Below the pieces are notes generated by a model that was given only the letters and a program-made list of their open reading frames with translations, was not told the DNA's origin and did not search any database. A program made the translations under genes and the position numbers. Positions 17,510 through 25,850 of a stretch of 64,000 bases of DNA are shown piece by piece (the first letter of the stretch is position 1; the number at the start of each line of letters is the position of its first letter). The stretch spans positions 496,001 to 560,000 of the forward strand of contig NZ_CP071872.1 of assembly GCF_022647665.1 (NCBI RefSeq). The letters run 5' to 3'. This DNA comes from Streptomyces formicae. GTDB taxonomy: Bacteria; Actinomycetota; Actinomycetes; Streptomycetales; Streptomycetaceae.

Positions 17510-18991
17510 TCAGAACGCCCGTGTCTGCTCGTGCGGAGGCAGGGTCAGGGCGACCGTGCGGGTCATTTCGAGGTAGCGGCCCGCTTTGGTGCGGCCCGAG
17601 TCGATGAGGACGCCCCGGGCCGCCAGGGTGGGTTGGAGGCGTTTGAGGCGGTCGGAGAGGACTTTGCCCGTGGTGGGCCACCCTTTGGGCAGGGGGCGGC
17701 ACTCGTCGCCGCTGTAGAGGCGGCTGAGGCAGGACAGCCACTCGGTGGACGTCATCTGCTGCGCCGTGCCCGGGGTGATGGTGTCGGCGTGCCTGAGAAC
17801 GGTCTGCGCGAGCAGATCGCCCTCGATCACGTCGTCGTTCAGATCATCCAGACTCGCTCGGTACGCGGCAAGAGCCCCGAGCCCGGTCGCCGCGTCGAGC
17901 TGCGCGCACAGGTGGGCGAAGTCCGCCATCCGCAGGTCGGTGGGGGTCTCCGCCTCCACGGCGCGGACCTTGACCGTCAGGTCCAGGAGCGAGCCGAGGA
18001 CGACGGGCAGCACTTCCGCGTAGTCCGCCCACAGTTCGGCCTCGGTGCGCCGGACGCGGGGCCGCTCCAGGCGCAGGGGCAGGAGCCGTTCTGCGAGGTC
18101 GGGGCGGATGACGCCGACGTCGATGCCGGTGAGGAGCAGGGGGCGGCGGTAGCCGACGCGGAAGACGTCCCCGTCGGTGAACAGGGCCCGCTTGACGCTC
18201 TCGGCTCCGGTGACGATGCAGCACATGGCGTCGGACAGGTCCGGCGTCATGTGGGAGAGGTTGTCCAGGGCGGTGATCCATCCCGCCGCCACGGCCGCGA
18301 TGAGGTTTTCCTCATCCTTCGGCGCCCGGCGCAGGTCGCCGCTCATGCCCTCGATGATCCGGGTGAGCATTCGGCCCCCGGTGGACTTGCCCGCGCCCTG
18401 CGGGCCGGTGAGGAAGGGGGCGGGGACTGGCACGGATGGTCCGAGGCAGCCGATGAGCCAGGCGATGGCCAGGCATTCGGTTTCGGCGTTGGCGAAGTTG
18501 CACAGCCTCATCAGCAGGTCGATGCCCTTGCCGTCGGTGTCCTTGACGGGAAGGGGCAGTTCCCCGGTGAGCTGGGTCCGCCGCCAGCACACTTCGCGCG
18601 GGTCGGGGGTGAGGATGTCCCAGCCGGTGGGGTGGATGCGGACGGACTGCCCGTCGCTACGCCCGAGGTCGAGCCACGTTGCCCCGTCGAACCCGGGAGC
18701 GACACGGATATGGACGGGCTGCACGTCCTCGGTGAGCGCGAGTGCTTCGATCAAGTCCAACGCCTCCTTCATCGCAGACCCGTTGAAGACCCCGCGCCCG
18801 TCCTCGAACAGGCCGACCATGAGTTCCTGGCGGTGGCTTCCGGTCGTGCCCTGGGAGCGGATCGGACGGGCGACGGGGTGACCGTTTCGCTGCGCGTAGA
18901 CGGTTCCGTCGGCGGTGCGGAAGTACCGGAAGTGGGCCTGTGCGTAGTCCGCGATGATCTGGCGGGCAGGGTTCTTTTCGTCCTCAGACAT
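17510..18991 (-). CDS. AICE replication helicase/ATPase (RepAM-like)
   Basis: 493-aa P-loop protein. Walker A is TGPQGAGKST (about 195-204); a Walker B/sensor region follows around AAGWITALDNLS. The N-terminal 150 residues resemble the linker of D5/P4-type primase-helicases, and the C-terminal third is helical. Next to a prim-pol gene, it is the helicase half of a split primase-helicase that replicates the excised element. It overlaps the prim-pol stop by 8 bp, indicating translational coupling. I infer function from fold and context; I have no proof of the helicase direction or of origin binding. Confidence 0.82.
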   Translation of the reverse strand: MSEDEKNPARQIIADYAQAHFRYFRTADGTVYAQRNGHPVARPIRSQGTTGSHRQELMVGLFEDGRGVFNGSAMKEALDLIEALALTEDVQPVHIRVAPGFDGATWLDLGRSDGQSVRIHPTGWDILTPDPREVCWRRTQLTGELPLPVKDTDGKGIDLLMRLCNFANAETECLAIAWLIGCLGPSVPVPAPFLTGPQGAGKSTGGRMLTRIIEGMSGDLRRAPKDEENLIAAVAAGWITALDNLSHMTPDLSDAMCCIVTGAESVKRALFTDGDVFRVGYRRPLLLTGIDVGVIRPDLAERLLPLRLERPRVRRTEAELWADYAEVLPVVLGSLLDLTVKVRAVEAETPTDLRMADFAHLCAQLDAATGLGALAAYRASLDDLNDDVIEGDLLAQTVLRHADTITPGTAQQMTSTEWLSCLSRLYSGDECRPLPKGWPTTGKVLSDRLKRLQPTLAARGVLIDSGRTKAGRYLEMTRTVALTLPPHEQTRAF

Positions 18992-19847
18992 GGCTCAGTC
19001 CCAACGTGGTCAGGGCGTTGGTCCACGCATCCGTGCAGTGCCGAGGCGACTCCCCCTTGGCCTGCGCCGCGGTGAACAGCCGCGCGGTGTGCGTCTCGGT
19101 GAGGCAGCCGCACCGACCGTGCGTGGACAGCACCGCGAGGAACGTCCGGTAGACGGTCGCGTGCACCGCCTCCCGGGCCTCCGTGATGCGCTGCTCCGCC
19201 ATGGCAATCCCACGATCCAGATACGTGGGGGTGCGGTGCGGACACTCTCCACGCCCGACCGGCGCGGGCACCGTGACGGAAGCCGGACGGGCCGGGGCTG
19301 GCTCCTTCACGGTCAGTGCGCGCACGATGTCGGGCAGGTCCGTCATGGTGCCGGTACCGGGACCAAGCCACCGCGCGTAGGACATGGTCGACTTGATGTC
19401 CACGCCGGGCCGGACCCTGTTGGCACCCTGCATCGCGCCCCGGTAGATCCAGTGCTCACCCCGTGTCGTGGACACGGTCCGGGTGGCGGGCAGGCTCGCA
19501 CAGGCCCACGCGATGGCGTCCGCGTTGTCGAGGTCCACGACCGTCAGCCCGGCCCCGCCCGGGTGGTAGGCGACCGCGCTCGCGGTAAGCCAGGCGCGGC
19601 GCCACGGGCCGGAACTGATGACGTCAGGGTCGGTGGTGGCGGCGGCCCATGCGTGGCAGGGCCCGGGGCAGGCGCACGGCCCCGGGGTCTTCATGTTCGG
19701 TCGCCCGCCACAGGCGTTGTCGGTGCAGCGGCGGCAGTTGCCGAAGGGCACCTTCCCGGCTCGTAACGGCAGCACGGGCACGCCGGTGGCTGCCAGGGAG
19801 AGAGCGGTATGCAGATGCTCTCGCCGGATGTCGGTCGGTTGCGTCAT
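18984..19847 (-). CDS. Bifunctional DNA primase/polymerase (prim-pol)
   Basis: 287-aa prim-pol domain protein. It shows the family opening (ALSLAATGVPVLPLRAGKVP), an early Cys cluster that can bind zinc (CRRC, CGG, CAC and CHAW at about 38-65), the catalytic acidic motif LTVVDLDNADA (about 101-111), and a later histidine segment (TTRGEHWIYRG). It should make primers and extend them for element replication. Start is ATG at 19847. It is the first gene of the coupled prim-pol/helicase pair, and a long hairpin lies between it and tra. Confidence 0.88.
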   Translation of the reverse strand: MTQPTDIRREHLHTALSLAATGVPVLPLRAGKVPFGNCRRCTDNACGGRPNMKTPGPCACPGPCHAWAAATTDPDVISSGPWRRAWLTASAVAYHPGGAGLTVVDLDNADAIAWACASLPATRTVSTTRGEHWIYRGAMQGANRVRPGVDIKSTMSYARWLGPGTGTMTDLPDIVRALTVKEPAPARPASVTVPAPVGRGECPHRTPTYLDRGIAMAEQRITEAREAVHATVYRTFLAVLSTHGRCGCLTETHTARLFTAAQAKGESPRHCTDAWTNALTTLGLSHV

Positions 19848-19888
19848 GCTGGGAGACCTCCACAGGTCTGTTGATGGCAGGTGGATTG

Positions 19889-19926
19889 ACGGCGGCCCCG
19901 GTTCTTGGCGGAAGGGGGGCCGCCGT
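19889..19926. repeat. 11-bp hairpin between tra and prim-pol
   Basis: ACGGCGGCCCC (19889-19899) pairs with GGGGCCGCCGT (19916-19926) across a 16-nt loop. It lies in the gap between the tra stop and the prim-pol start on the minus strand. Confidence 0.6.
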
Positions 19927-19958
19927 TGGTGTTGGACTGGATAGATCAGGCGGGGTGC

Positions 19959-21872
19959 TCAGGCCGCCTGGCGGCCGGGCTGGAGCATGCCGTCGTCGGT
20001 CTTGACGAGGGCTCCCGTAGCGGTGAGGGTCTTGATCTCGCGGGAGACGGTGCCCTTGTTGATTCCGGTGCGGTCGGTGATGTCCCGCAGGGTGCGGGCC
20101 CCGTCGTGGACGGCTCGCAGTACCCGGTCACGATTCGTCTCCGCCCCGGTCGATGCGGGTGCGGGAGCTGTGGCGGGCGTCGGGGCGGTGGGTTCCTTGA
20201 CCAGGCGGAGGGTCTTCCCGGAGGGCCGGGAGACTTCCCGGTGCCAGATGGGCCGGTCGGGGAGCGCGATGACGTCCGCAGGGGAGAAAGCGCGGGTGTT
20301 GATCGGGTGGGGCTTGGCCTTCGGGCCGGATCGCAGCATCGCCACGCCCGGCATGGGCAGTTCGTGCGCGTGCCAGCCCTTCTCCGTGGCGTCCTCTCCG
20401 AAGACCACGCGGGACTCACCCGAGGTGGACAGCGCGAGCGCGGCCCGGTAGGTGATCTGCGCGCTGATCTGCGGGTCGATACCGCCGTTGCGGTCCATGG
20501 TCGGCTTCTGCGTTGCCCAGATCAGGATGATCTCGGCAGCGCGCGCCATGCGGGCCAGGGTCCGCAGGTTCTCCATGATCCGGCTCCAGTCCGGATCGCC
20601 CGGGTCCTCCTTGGTGGGCCTCGCTCGGGGCGTCGCGGCCATGGAGATGACCTCGGCGCCTTCGTCTACGAACACCGTGATCCGGGGCCGGTCAGCACTG
20701 ATGGCGATCACGTCCTGGCCGCGCGGGATGAGCGCCAGACGCTCGTGCATCTCCGCGACCAGGTCATCGGTGACGTCCAGCACCTCATCCGGCGTGATGG
20801 CCGTGCGGGCGCGGTGCTGCCAGTTCATGGCTTCCACGCGCTTGGGGTCGATGACGACCAGGCGGTGATCCTCGGCCTCGGAGCCTTCCGCGAGCAGGGC
20901 TCGGGTCGACCAGGACTTGCCCGACCCGGAGGTGCCCGCGACCAGCATCCGGCGCCCGAGCGGGACCATGACGGGTTTGCCGGTGACGGTGTCGACTCCC
21001 CACGGGGCGCCGGGTGTCCAGCCGTTCAGGTTGATGCCGTCGGCCGCGCTGCGGGTCCGCAGCGTGATCGTGGCGCGGTCGCCGTGGCTGCCGGAGGTGA
21101 TCTCCATGCGCAGATCGGTCCGCGCCCCGAGCAGGGCCCGGATCTCGTCCGCCTTCGCCCGGAACGTCTTCGGCGTCCACCGCCCGTCCAGGCGCACGTG
21201 CGAGACCAGCCCGGCCGGGGTGAGCTTCGCCGGTGTGGGCACGGTGCCCGACAGGCCGCGGGCGTCGGCGTTCTGGATCCAGAACGACGGGTCCAGCCGC
21301 GAGGCCAAACGCCGCTCCTCCGCACTCATCCCGTCATCGAGCTGCACCGACGGATTACGGCGCCCCAACCACAGACCCGCGACGTTCAGGCCGATCAGCC
21401 CGGCCGAGATGGACGCCGGCCACACCGTGAGCGCGTGTGCGGCCTCCGACATCAGCCACGACGCCAGCCCGCTCGGTATCGCGTGCCCAGCGTGCACGTG
21501 GACCGCGCGTGCCGTGAGGGTGGCGGGGTAGTTCTTCCGTGCCGCCTTCAGCACGGACCGCGCCTGACTGTGATGCTGCTGCGCGGCCTTGTGCGCGGTA
21601 CGCGCGGCCCGACGACTCGCGGACAGCGGGTTGTTGGACGCCTTACGGGCAGCGCTGCGCTGATTGCGGGCCATCACGGCGGTGGAGCGGGCGGAGTTGT
21701 GCTCCCGCTGCGCCGCCATGAGCGCCTTCAGGTTCTCCGGCGTCCGCAGCTGCGCCCGCCGCTCCGCCTCGCGGTCCCAGCGGGCCGCGAACGGCGCGCA
21801 CACGGGCGCGAGCGCGTCCAATGCGGTGTTGGTTGTCGTGGTGGTGGTCGACCATGCTTGCTTCCAGTCCAC
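19959..21872 (-). CDS. FtsK/SpoIIIE-type conjugal DNA translocase (TraB-like)
   Basis: About 637-aa septal DNA pump that moves double-stranded DNA between mycelial cells, the conjugation mode of Streptomyces plasmids. An Ala/Arg-rich N-terminal helical part is followed by hydrophobic helices (about 128-170), Walker A GTSGSGKS (about 313-320), Walker B TVFVDEGAEV, and the motif LIWATQKP. The last 55 residues form a winged helix (NRDRVLRAVHDGARTLRDIT...GTVSREIK), the domain that in TraB reads short clt repeats. The GTG at 21872 is chosen because earlier in-frame codons run through hairpin-rich DNA; a start further upstream cannot be excluded. Confidence 0.9.
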   Translation of the reverse strand: MDWKQAWSTTTTTTNTALDALAPVCAPFAARWDREAERRAQLRTPENLKALMAAQREHNSARSTAVMARNQRSAARKASNNPLSASRRAARTAHKAAQQHHSQARSVLKAARKNYPATLTARAVHVHAGHAIPSGLASWLMSEAAHALTVWPASISAGLIGLNVAGLWLGRRNPSVQLDDGMSAEERRLASRLDPSFWIQNADARGLSGTVPTPAKLTPAGLVSHVRLDGRWTPKTFRAKADEIRALLGARTDLRMEITSGSHGDRATITLRTRSAADGINLNGWTPGAPWGVDTVTGKPVMVPLGRRMLVAGTSGSGKSWSTRALLAEGSEAEDHRLVVIDPKRVEAMNWQHRARTAITPDEVLDVTDDLVAEMHERLALIPRGQDVIAISADRPRITVFVDEGAEVISMAATPRARPTKEDPGDPDWSRIMENLRTLARMARAAEIILIWATQKPTMDRNGGIDPQISAQITYRAALALSTSGESRVVFGEDATEKGWHAHELPMPGVAMLRSGPKAKPHPINTRAFSPADVIALPDRPIWHREVSRPSGKTLRLVKEPTAPTPATAPAPASTGAETNRDRVLRAVHDGARTLRDITDRTGINKGTVSREIKTLTATGALVKTDDGMLQPGRQAA

Positions 21873-21901
21873 GAAAGGGGTCCCTTCAAGACCGTGGATA
21901 A

Positions 21902-22123
21902 GGGCCGGTGCGCCGTTGCGTGGCGTCACCGGCCCGCCCGAATTGCGGTAGTTGGCGCTGCTGGTTGCGTCGACAACGCCGGTTGAACCCCCGCAACCAC
22001 CTGTGACCTGCGAAGTTGCGGAGTTGCACCGTTCCTGAGAGAGGGCCCCTACGCGCACGCGCGCGTAGGGGGGCTGGAAACGCGGTCACGCAGCGTCTCC
22101 GTGACGCCTTGAACGGCCGTTCA
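21902..22123. promoter_or_regulatory. Structured leader upstream of tra; candidate transfer locus
   Basis: No convincing gene lies in 21880-22217. The segment holds a 13-bp stem with one bulge (21902-21935), a perfect 11-bp stem CCCCTACGCGC/GCGCGTAGGGG (22046-22071) and a 14-bp palindrome TGAACGGCCGTTCA (22110-22123). Such a cluster beside traB is where clt loci sit in Streptomyces plasmids. I do not see the classical GACCCGGA array, so the role is open. Confidence 0.4.
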
Positions 22124-22217
22124 CGACCCCGGGGGTCTCAACCCACACCGGAGGGGGTTCAGGCGCCCTGTGGGCCGTCTACGGCTTCCGCTCGTTCCGG
22201 GCCGGATGGAAGGCGGG

Positions 22218-22574
22218 TCAACGCCCCTTGCGGCCGAGCCGCTTGGCGGCGGCCTTGCCGTCACTTCCGCCCACGGAGCGGACGACGGTGACCACAGCCC
22301 AGCCGAGCACGAGCGCGATGAACGCGAGCATCGCGAGGTTCGCGGCGATGGCCGTGAGGGCGCCGACGAGGAGCGGGCCGAAGTAGACGCCGGCCGCGAC
22401 CGCCCCGGCGCCGACTCCGGAGCCGAGCGCGACGCGCTGCACCGTGCGGTCCGGCGGCGCCTGGTGAATGTGCTGGTGGACCACCTGTGGTGCGGCGGTC
22501 GGCAGGTGGTCGGCGTAGACGTAACGGCCGTCCGGGAGCTGTACCACCCGGGCGGGCTCGGGCAGGGATTCCAT
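22218..22574 (-). CDS. Small AICE membrane protein (Spd-like)
   Basis: 118 aa. The N-terminal 45 residues are soluble and His/Pro-rich (PDGRYVYADHL, VVHQHIHQAPP). Two hydrophobic helices follow (about 48-70 and 74-97), then a basic tail (GKAAAKRLGRKGR). The ATG at 22574 has GGGAG five bases before it. Position beside tra suggests a plasmid-spread (Spd) accessory protein that helps DNA move along the mycelium, but this is inferred from context only. Confidence 0.7.
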   Translation of the reverse strand: MESLPEPARVVQLPDGRYVYADHLPTAAPQVVHQHIHQAPPDRTVQRVALGSGVGAGAVAAGVYFGPLLVGALTAIAANLAMLAFIALVLGWAVVTVVRSVGGSDGKAAAKRLGRKGR

Positions 22575-22600
22575 GTGTTCTCCCAGCTCAGAAGCGCCGC

Positions 22601-22768
22601 TAGAGTCGCGGCATGGGGGCGATTGAGATCGAGTGGGACCCGTTGCCGTGCAAGTGGTGTGAGCGGCCGATTGAGCAGCGCTCGTGGTGGCGCCTGAAGC
22701 GGTTCTGTAACCGCTGGCACCGCTTGAAGTACCGGCTCGCCCAGGTCGCGGAGTTCCTCCTGGACTAG
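22601..22768 (+). CDS. 51-aa zinc-ribbon-like protein with its own leaderless promoter
   Basis: The reading frame is 22613-22768 on the plus strand, against the surrounding genes. The protein has CKWC near residue 13 and a later FCNRWH, a C-x2-C...C-x3-H pattern close to small Streptomyces zinc proteins of the form CxWC...RRYCSxxCR, and many Trp and Arg. TAGAGT at 22601-22606 ends six bases before the ATG and there is no Shine-Dalgarno, which fits a leaderless transcript. The coordinates given include that hexamer. Function unknown; nucleic acid binding is possible. Confidence 0.55.
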
Positions 22769-22790
22769 CTACGGCAACCGCTCAGGCCAT

Positions 22791-23135
22791 CTACCGCTCG
22801 GGGTACGCGCACGGGGTGCACATGCCGAGCGAGGTGGGGATGACGTATCCCGCGTCCTGGCGGCACTGGGGGCAGGTGCGGCGGGCGGCGTTGGCCTTGG
22901 CCAGAGCCGCCCACCTTCCCGGGGTCATCGGACGTACCGGCTTCGCTCGGTCGACGCGGTAGAGGTAGGCGACCAGCGGTCCCCGCCGGCGCCGGGGCCG
23001 CTCCACCTGCGCCGCCACCCCCTGCCCACCCGGGCGCAAGCCCAGGGCTCGGAGTTGGCGGTAGGTGGCGTAGCCGTCCGGGGCGAGGCGCCACCGGAAG
23101 ACAGGCAGTGAGCCGCTCGCGGATGCGGTGGTCAT
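22791..23135 (-). CDS. RRQRL-motif zinc-binding protein
   Basis: 114 aa matching the AICE family named for its RRQRL motif. The line here reads APDGYATYRQLRALGLRPGG, then GPLVAYLYRVDRAKPVRP. A C-terminal zinc finger follows with TCPQC and MCTPC separated by about 15 residues. Start ATG at 23135 overlaps the last base of the DUF2637 gene, so the two are co-translated. Its molecular role is unknown; members occur with transfer and replication genes in AICEs. Confidence 0.85.
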   Translation of the reverse strand: MTTASASGSLPVFRWRLAPDGYATYRQLRALGLRPGGQGVAAQVERPRRRRGPLVAYLYRVDRAKPVRPMTPGRWAALAKANAARRTCPQCRQDAGYVIPTSLGMCTPCAYPER

Positions 23136-24100
23136 CAGCGACCGGCCACCGCAACGCCGTTGACGGGCTCACGGAGTTCGGCGTACCGGGTGGAGACCCA
23201 GCCCACCGACCAGCCGCACAGTTCGGCGGCGGTACGCACCGACATGCCCTCCGCGTGAGCGGCGGCCACGATGGCACGCGCGTCGTCCTCGGGCAGCTTC
23301 TCGGTAACGGGCCCGGCGGACAGCAGCGCCGCGCGTTCACGGCGTTCGCGCTCGGTACGCTCCCGCTGCTCCCGTGCGACGCGTTCTGCCGCTTCCCGTT
23401 CACGCTGTTCACGGTCCTGCTCGCGCTGTTCACGCTCGCGTTCACGGCGTTCACGCTCAGCCCGCTCGGCTTGCTCCCGAGCCTCCTCGCGCTCGCGTTT
23501 CTCGCGCCGTGCGGCGGCTTCCCGCTCGGTCTGCTCACGGGCCATGCGGGCCTCGTGCTCACGCTGTTCACGCACCAGCGCGGCGGCGTGCTCGCGTTCC
23601 TCACGAGCCCGGCGGGCAGCCTCCTCACGCCGCTCGATGGCGGCGCGTTCGCGGGCTTCCCGCTCGGTCTGCTGCTTGGCCTCCAGCGCCACCACGGCGG
23701 CGGTGATGGCCCTCCGGTAGGCAAGTCCGGTCTCCGCCGTGACGATCAGAAGCAGCGGCGCGACCGCATGCACAGCCATGCCCACCAGGTCCTTCTTCAA
23801 CGCGGAGTCCGCGACGTTGAGGGCGAGCGTCATGAAGCCGGTCATCCACCGCAGGACGACGGGCCACCGCCCACCATCGCCCCCCAGCCGGGCCAGCACC
23901 GCATCCAGGCGGACCACGATGACCACGGCCGCATCCACCACCAGAGGCAGGATCGGGGCTGTCCAGTCCCACCGGTCGGGGGTGTGTGCGGCAGCGAGCG
24001 GGGTGACGGTGAGGATCGAGTAGAGCATCGCGCCCGCCACGATCAACCACGTGCCGGCCGACAGAGCGCGCTCGGCTGAACGGATCTGAACAGCATTCAC
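23135..24100 (-). CDS. DUF2637 membrane protein with charged coiled coil
   Basis: 321 aa. The first 125 residues are the DUF2637 module with four hydrophobic helices. A long Glu/Arg/Ala coiled coil follows (about 130-265, repeated REQRER-type units). The C-terminus holds a helix-turn-helix-like end (EDDARAIVAAAHAEGMSVRTAAELCGWSVGWVSTRYAEL). This suggests a membrane-tethered DNA-binding protein. The GTG at 24100 has GGAGG upstream and overlaps the preceding gene by four bases (GTGA). It is common in AICEs and conjugative plasmids, with no proven function. Confidence 0.85.
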   Translation of the reverse strand: MNAVQIRSAERALSAGTWLIVAGAMLYSILTVTPLAAAHTPDRWDWTAPILPLVVDAAVVIVVRLDAVLARLGGDGGRWPVVLRWMTGFMTLALNVADSALKKDLVGMAVHAVAPLLLIVTAETGLAYRRAITAAVVALEAKQQTEREARERAAIERREEAARRAREEREHAAALVREQREHEARMAREQTEREAAARREKREREEAREQAERAERERREREREQREQDREQREREAAERVAREQRERTERERRERAALLSAGPVTEKLPEDDARAIVAAAHAEGMSVRTAAELCGWSVGWVSTRYAELREPVNGVAVAGR

Positions 24101-24393
24101 GCGGCCACCTCCGCCCGTGAACGGACCCGGGTCGCGGCGATCAGAACCACCGGGGAGGACGGATCGCCGTAGGTCTCGCTGTCTTCGGTCCACGTCCACT
24201 CAGCGCCCGGTACCGGCTCGAACCCGAGCACGCTGAGCGCTTCCGCTCGCTCCATGAACGTCGGCACCGTGGCGGTGAACGGGTACTCCGGCCACTGCTC
24301 GGTGGTGTTCAGCAGCACCACGTACAGCCGCCAACGGCCCCCCCGCACGGACATCTGCGCGGCGAACTCCCGCGCCATCTGCTGTCCGCTCAC
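24097..24393 (-). CDS. DUF6303 family protein
   Basis: 98 aa, matching my memory of the DUF6303 family: RGGRWRLYVVLLNTTEQWPE, VPTFMERAEALSVLGFEP and WTWTEDSETYGDPSSPVVLIA. It is soluble, with mixed alpha/beta character. It overlaps both neighbours by four bases (ATGA with DUF6284 and GTGA with DUF2637), so it lies in the middle of a translationally coupled trio. Function unknown. Found mainly in Streptomyces AICEs. Confidence 0.75.
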   Translation of the reverse strand: MSGQQMAREFAAQMSVRGGRWRLYVVLLNTTEQWPEYPFTATVPTFMERAEALSVLGFEPVPGAEWTWTEDSETYGDPSSPVVLIAATRVRSRAEVAA

Positions 24394-24647
24394 GCCGCGC
24401 CACCCCGGTGCGCGTCAGCGGCCTGATTCACCAGCGCGGTGAGGAGCCGGCGGCGGGCCCGACGGATACGCCGGGTGTCCAGCTCCGTCGGGGTGCGGTC
24501 CAGGGTGATGATCTGCGCGTCGATCAAGTCGACGTCCGCCAGGATCACGGGCATCTCAAGCTCGATCGCGTCCAGCTCCGCATCCGTGGGCTCCATCCAT
24601 GGAGCGAACGCGGTAACAGCGTCCTGAACAGTGACGATGTGTTCCAT
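24390..24647 (-). CDS. DUF6284 family protein
   Basis: 85 aa. It begins MEHIVTVQDAVTAF and continues PWMEPTDAELDAIELEMPVI, the hallmark of DUF6284, then ends in a basic helix (RRIRRARRRLLTAL). It is predicted all-helical and soluble. It is the promoter-proximal gene of the coupled run DUF6284-DUF6303-DUF2637-RRQRL. The leader upstream contains strong hairpins and, 330 bp away, a GntR-type operator. Function unknown. Confidence 0.75.
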   Translation of the reverse strand: MEHIVTVQDAVTAFAPWMEPTDAELDAIELEMPVILADVDLIDAQIITLDRTPTELDTRRIRRARRRLLTALVNQAADAHRGGAA

Positions 24648-24970
24648 TGGGTCGTGTGTCCTTCCACAGGTGAACGGCCCGAACAGCGGCCCCGGTGTTC
24701 GAGCACCGGGGCCGCGCGCCGTTGAAGTCGGAAGATCCGGCTCCCCTCAGCGCTGCTCGTACGAGACGAGCAGCGGAGGCAACCGGCCGCCGCGCAGTGC
24801 GGCGGAGAGGTCGATGCGCGACGTGGCCGCGCGGTCCGTCTTTTCGACTCGGGGAGACGGGGCCCACCTATGCAGTTCTCAAGCAACTTCCAGCGCCGGG
24901 CCCCTCGTTGTGGCGAGCTATCCCGAACCAGAGCCGCTCCTCCCTGAGGTGGGGCGGCGTTGCATCTACA
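24648..24970. other. Non-coding leader of the leftward operon, three hairpins
   Basis: No gene is credible on either strand. It holds a 12-bp hairpin (24686-24715, loop TTCGAG), a 9-bp hairpin (24752-24774) and a 7-bp hairpin (24787-24805). These lie between the operator at 24974 and the DUF6284 start, so they would be in the 5' leader of the leftward transcript. Confidence 0.55.
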
Positions 24971-24996
24971 GACTGGACCGGTGGACCGGTCCAGTC
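24971..24996. promoter_or_regulatory. Operator copy 1 for the GntR regulator (leftward operon)
   Basis: Inverted repeat with 11-bp arms GACTGGACCGG/CCGGTCCAGTC around TGGA. Its core TGGACCGGTGGACCGGTCCA (24974-24993) recurs at 25074 and, with two changes and inverted, at 25851. It sits upstream of the leftward AICE operon. Confidence 0.65.
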
Positions 24997-25063
24997 AAGC
25001 GGTGAATCTGGAGTTGAAGGATGGCGAATCACGTTTCCCCAGCTCAAGGCGCATGACGAAGCA

Positions 25064-25097
25064 TCAAAAAAGCTGGACCGGCGGACCGGTCCAGCTT
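25064..25097 (-). terminator. Terminator of the GntR gene built from an operator copy
   Basis: 12-bp stem AAGCTGGACCGG/CCGGTCCAGCTT (25070-25081 and 25086-25097, centre CGGA). Read on the minus strand it is followed by TTTTTTGAT, a canonical U-tract. It lies 16 bases after the GntR stop codon. The stem core differs from operator copy 1 at one base, so the same DNA may also bind the regulator. Confidence 0.8.
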
Positions 25098-25112
25098 CGA
25101 TTCGATGCTTCA

Positions 25113-25829
25113 CTACATTGCGTAGGTGTCCACCTGCTCGAAGAGCGAGGCGGGAGTGACACCCTCTTCGCAGACCAACGGGCGCCCCTCCTGGTCGTGC
25201 GCCGTGTGCAGGAGAACCGCGACCGCGTTCCCCTCCGCAACCCCCAACCGCTCCGCCTCCACGGCGGTGGCCAGGCGCACGGTCGTGACGTCCACTCCTT
25301 CGACCGGGAACCGCCCGGTCTGCCGACGGACGTAGCGGGTCGTGCCCTCGGAGATCGGGGCAGTGTCGGAGAGGCGGGGAGCCGCCTCTCCGATCTCCGG
25401 CGGGAACCACGCTTCCACGCAGCTATTGGGGCTTCCGTCCGGGAGCTGGAGGACGCGGACGCGTCGGAGCGCCTGGACTCCGGGCGCGAGGCCAAGCGCG
25501 TTGGCGACGCGCGTGGGAGGCTCGGCCCAGTCAGGTGTGCCGATCCGGAGGAACGGCATCCCGCCCAAGATGCGTGCCGACCCGGCCCGGCGGGCGCCGG
25601 CGGGGCGTGCCACGGGCGTTTCCGTGACGACGAAACCGGTCCCCTGCTTGGCCACCACTACGCCGTCGTTGCGCAGCACATCTACGGCCTTGATGGCAGT
25701 GGCCCGCGACACGTCCCACTGCTCGGCCAGGTCGCGACCGGACGGGATGGTCTCGCCAGGGGCGAATTCACCTGCGGCGATGCGGGTCCGAAGTGACTCA
25801 GCGATCTCCTCGTACTTCAGAACAGCCAT
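25113..25829 (-). CDS. GntR-family repressor with UTRA domain (KorSA-like)
   Basis: 238 aa. The N-terminal GntR winged helix reads LKYEEIAESLRTRIAAGEFAPGETIPSGRDLAEQW, with recognition helix SRATAIKAVDVLR (about 44-56). A UTRA ligand-binding domain follows (about 90-230: ALRRVRVLQLPDGSP, CVEAWFPPEI, GVDVTTVRLATAVEAERLGV). KorSA of pSAM2 and its relatives are GntR proteins that repress AICE activation, so this is the likely master regulator. The ATG at 25829 has GAGGAAG upstream. Three matching operators flank the gene, one at its own promoter. Confidence 0.9.
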   Translation of the reverse strand: MAVLKYEEIAESLRTRIAAGEFAPGETIPSGRDLAEQWDVSRATAIKAVDVLRNDGVVVAKQGTGFVVTETPVARPAGARRAGSARILGGMPFLRIGTPDWAEPPTRVANALGLAPGVQALRRVRVLQLPDGSPNSCVEAWFPPEIGEAAPRLSDTAPISEGTTRYVRRQTGRFPVEGVDVTTVRLATAVEAERLGVAEGNAVAVLLHTAHDQEGRPLVCEEGVTPASLFEQVDTYAM

Positions 25830-25850
25830 GGCTTCCTCTACCTCGCGCGC

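Noticed and set aside
24545..25159. Several short frames in the region 24545-25159
   Set aside because: Arg/Ser-rich shadow composition, no ribosome sites, and they run through operators and hairpins.
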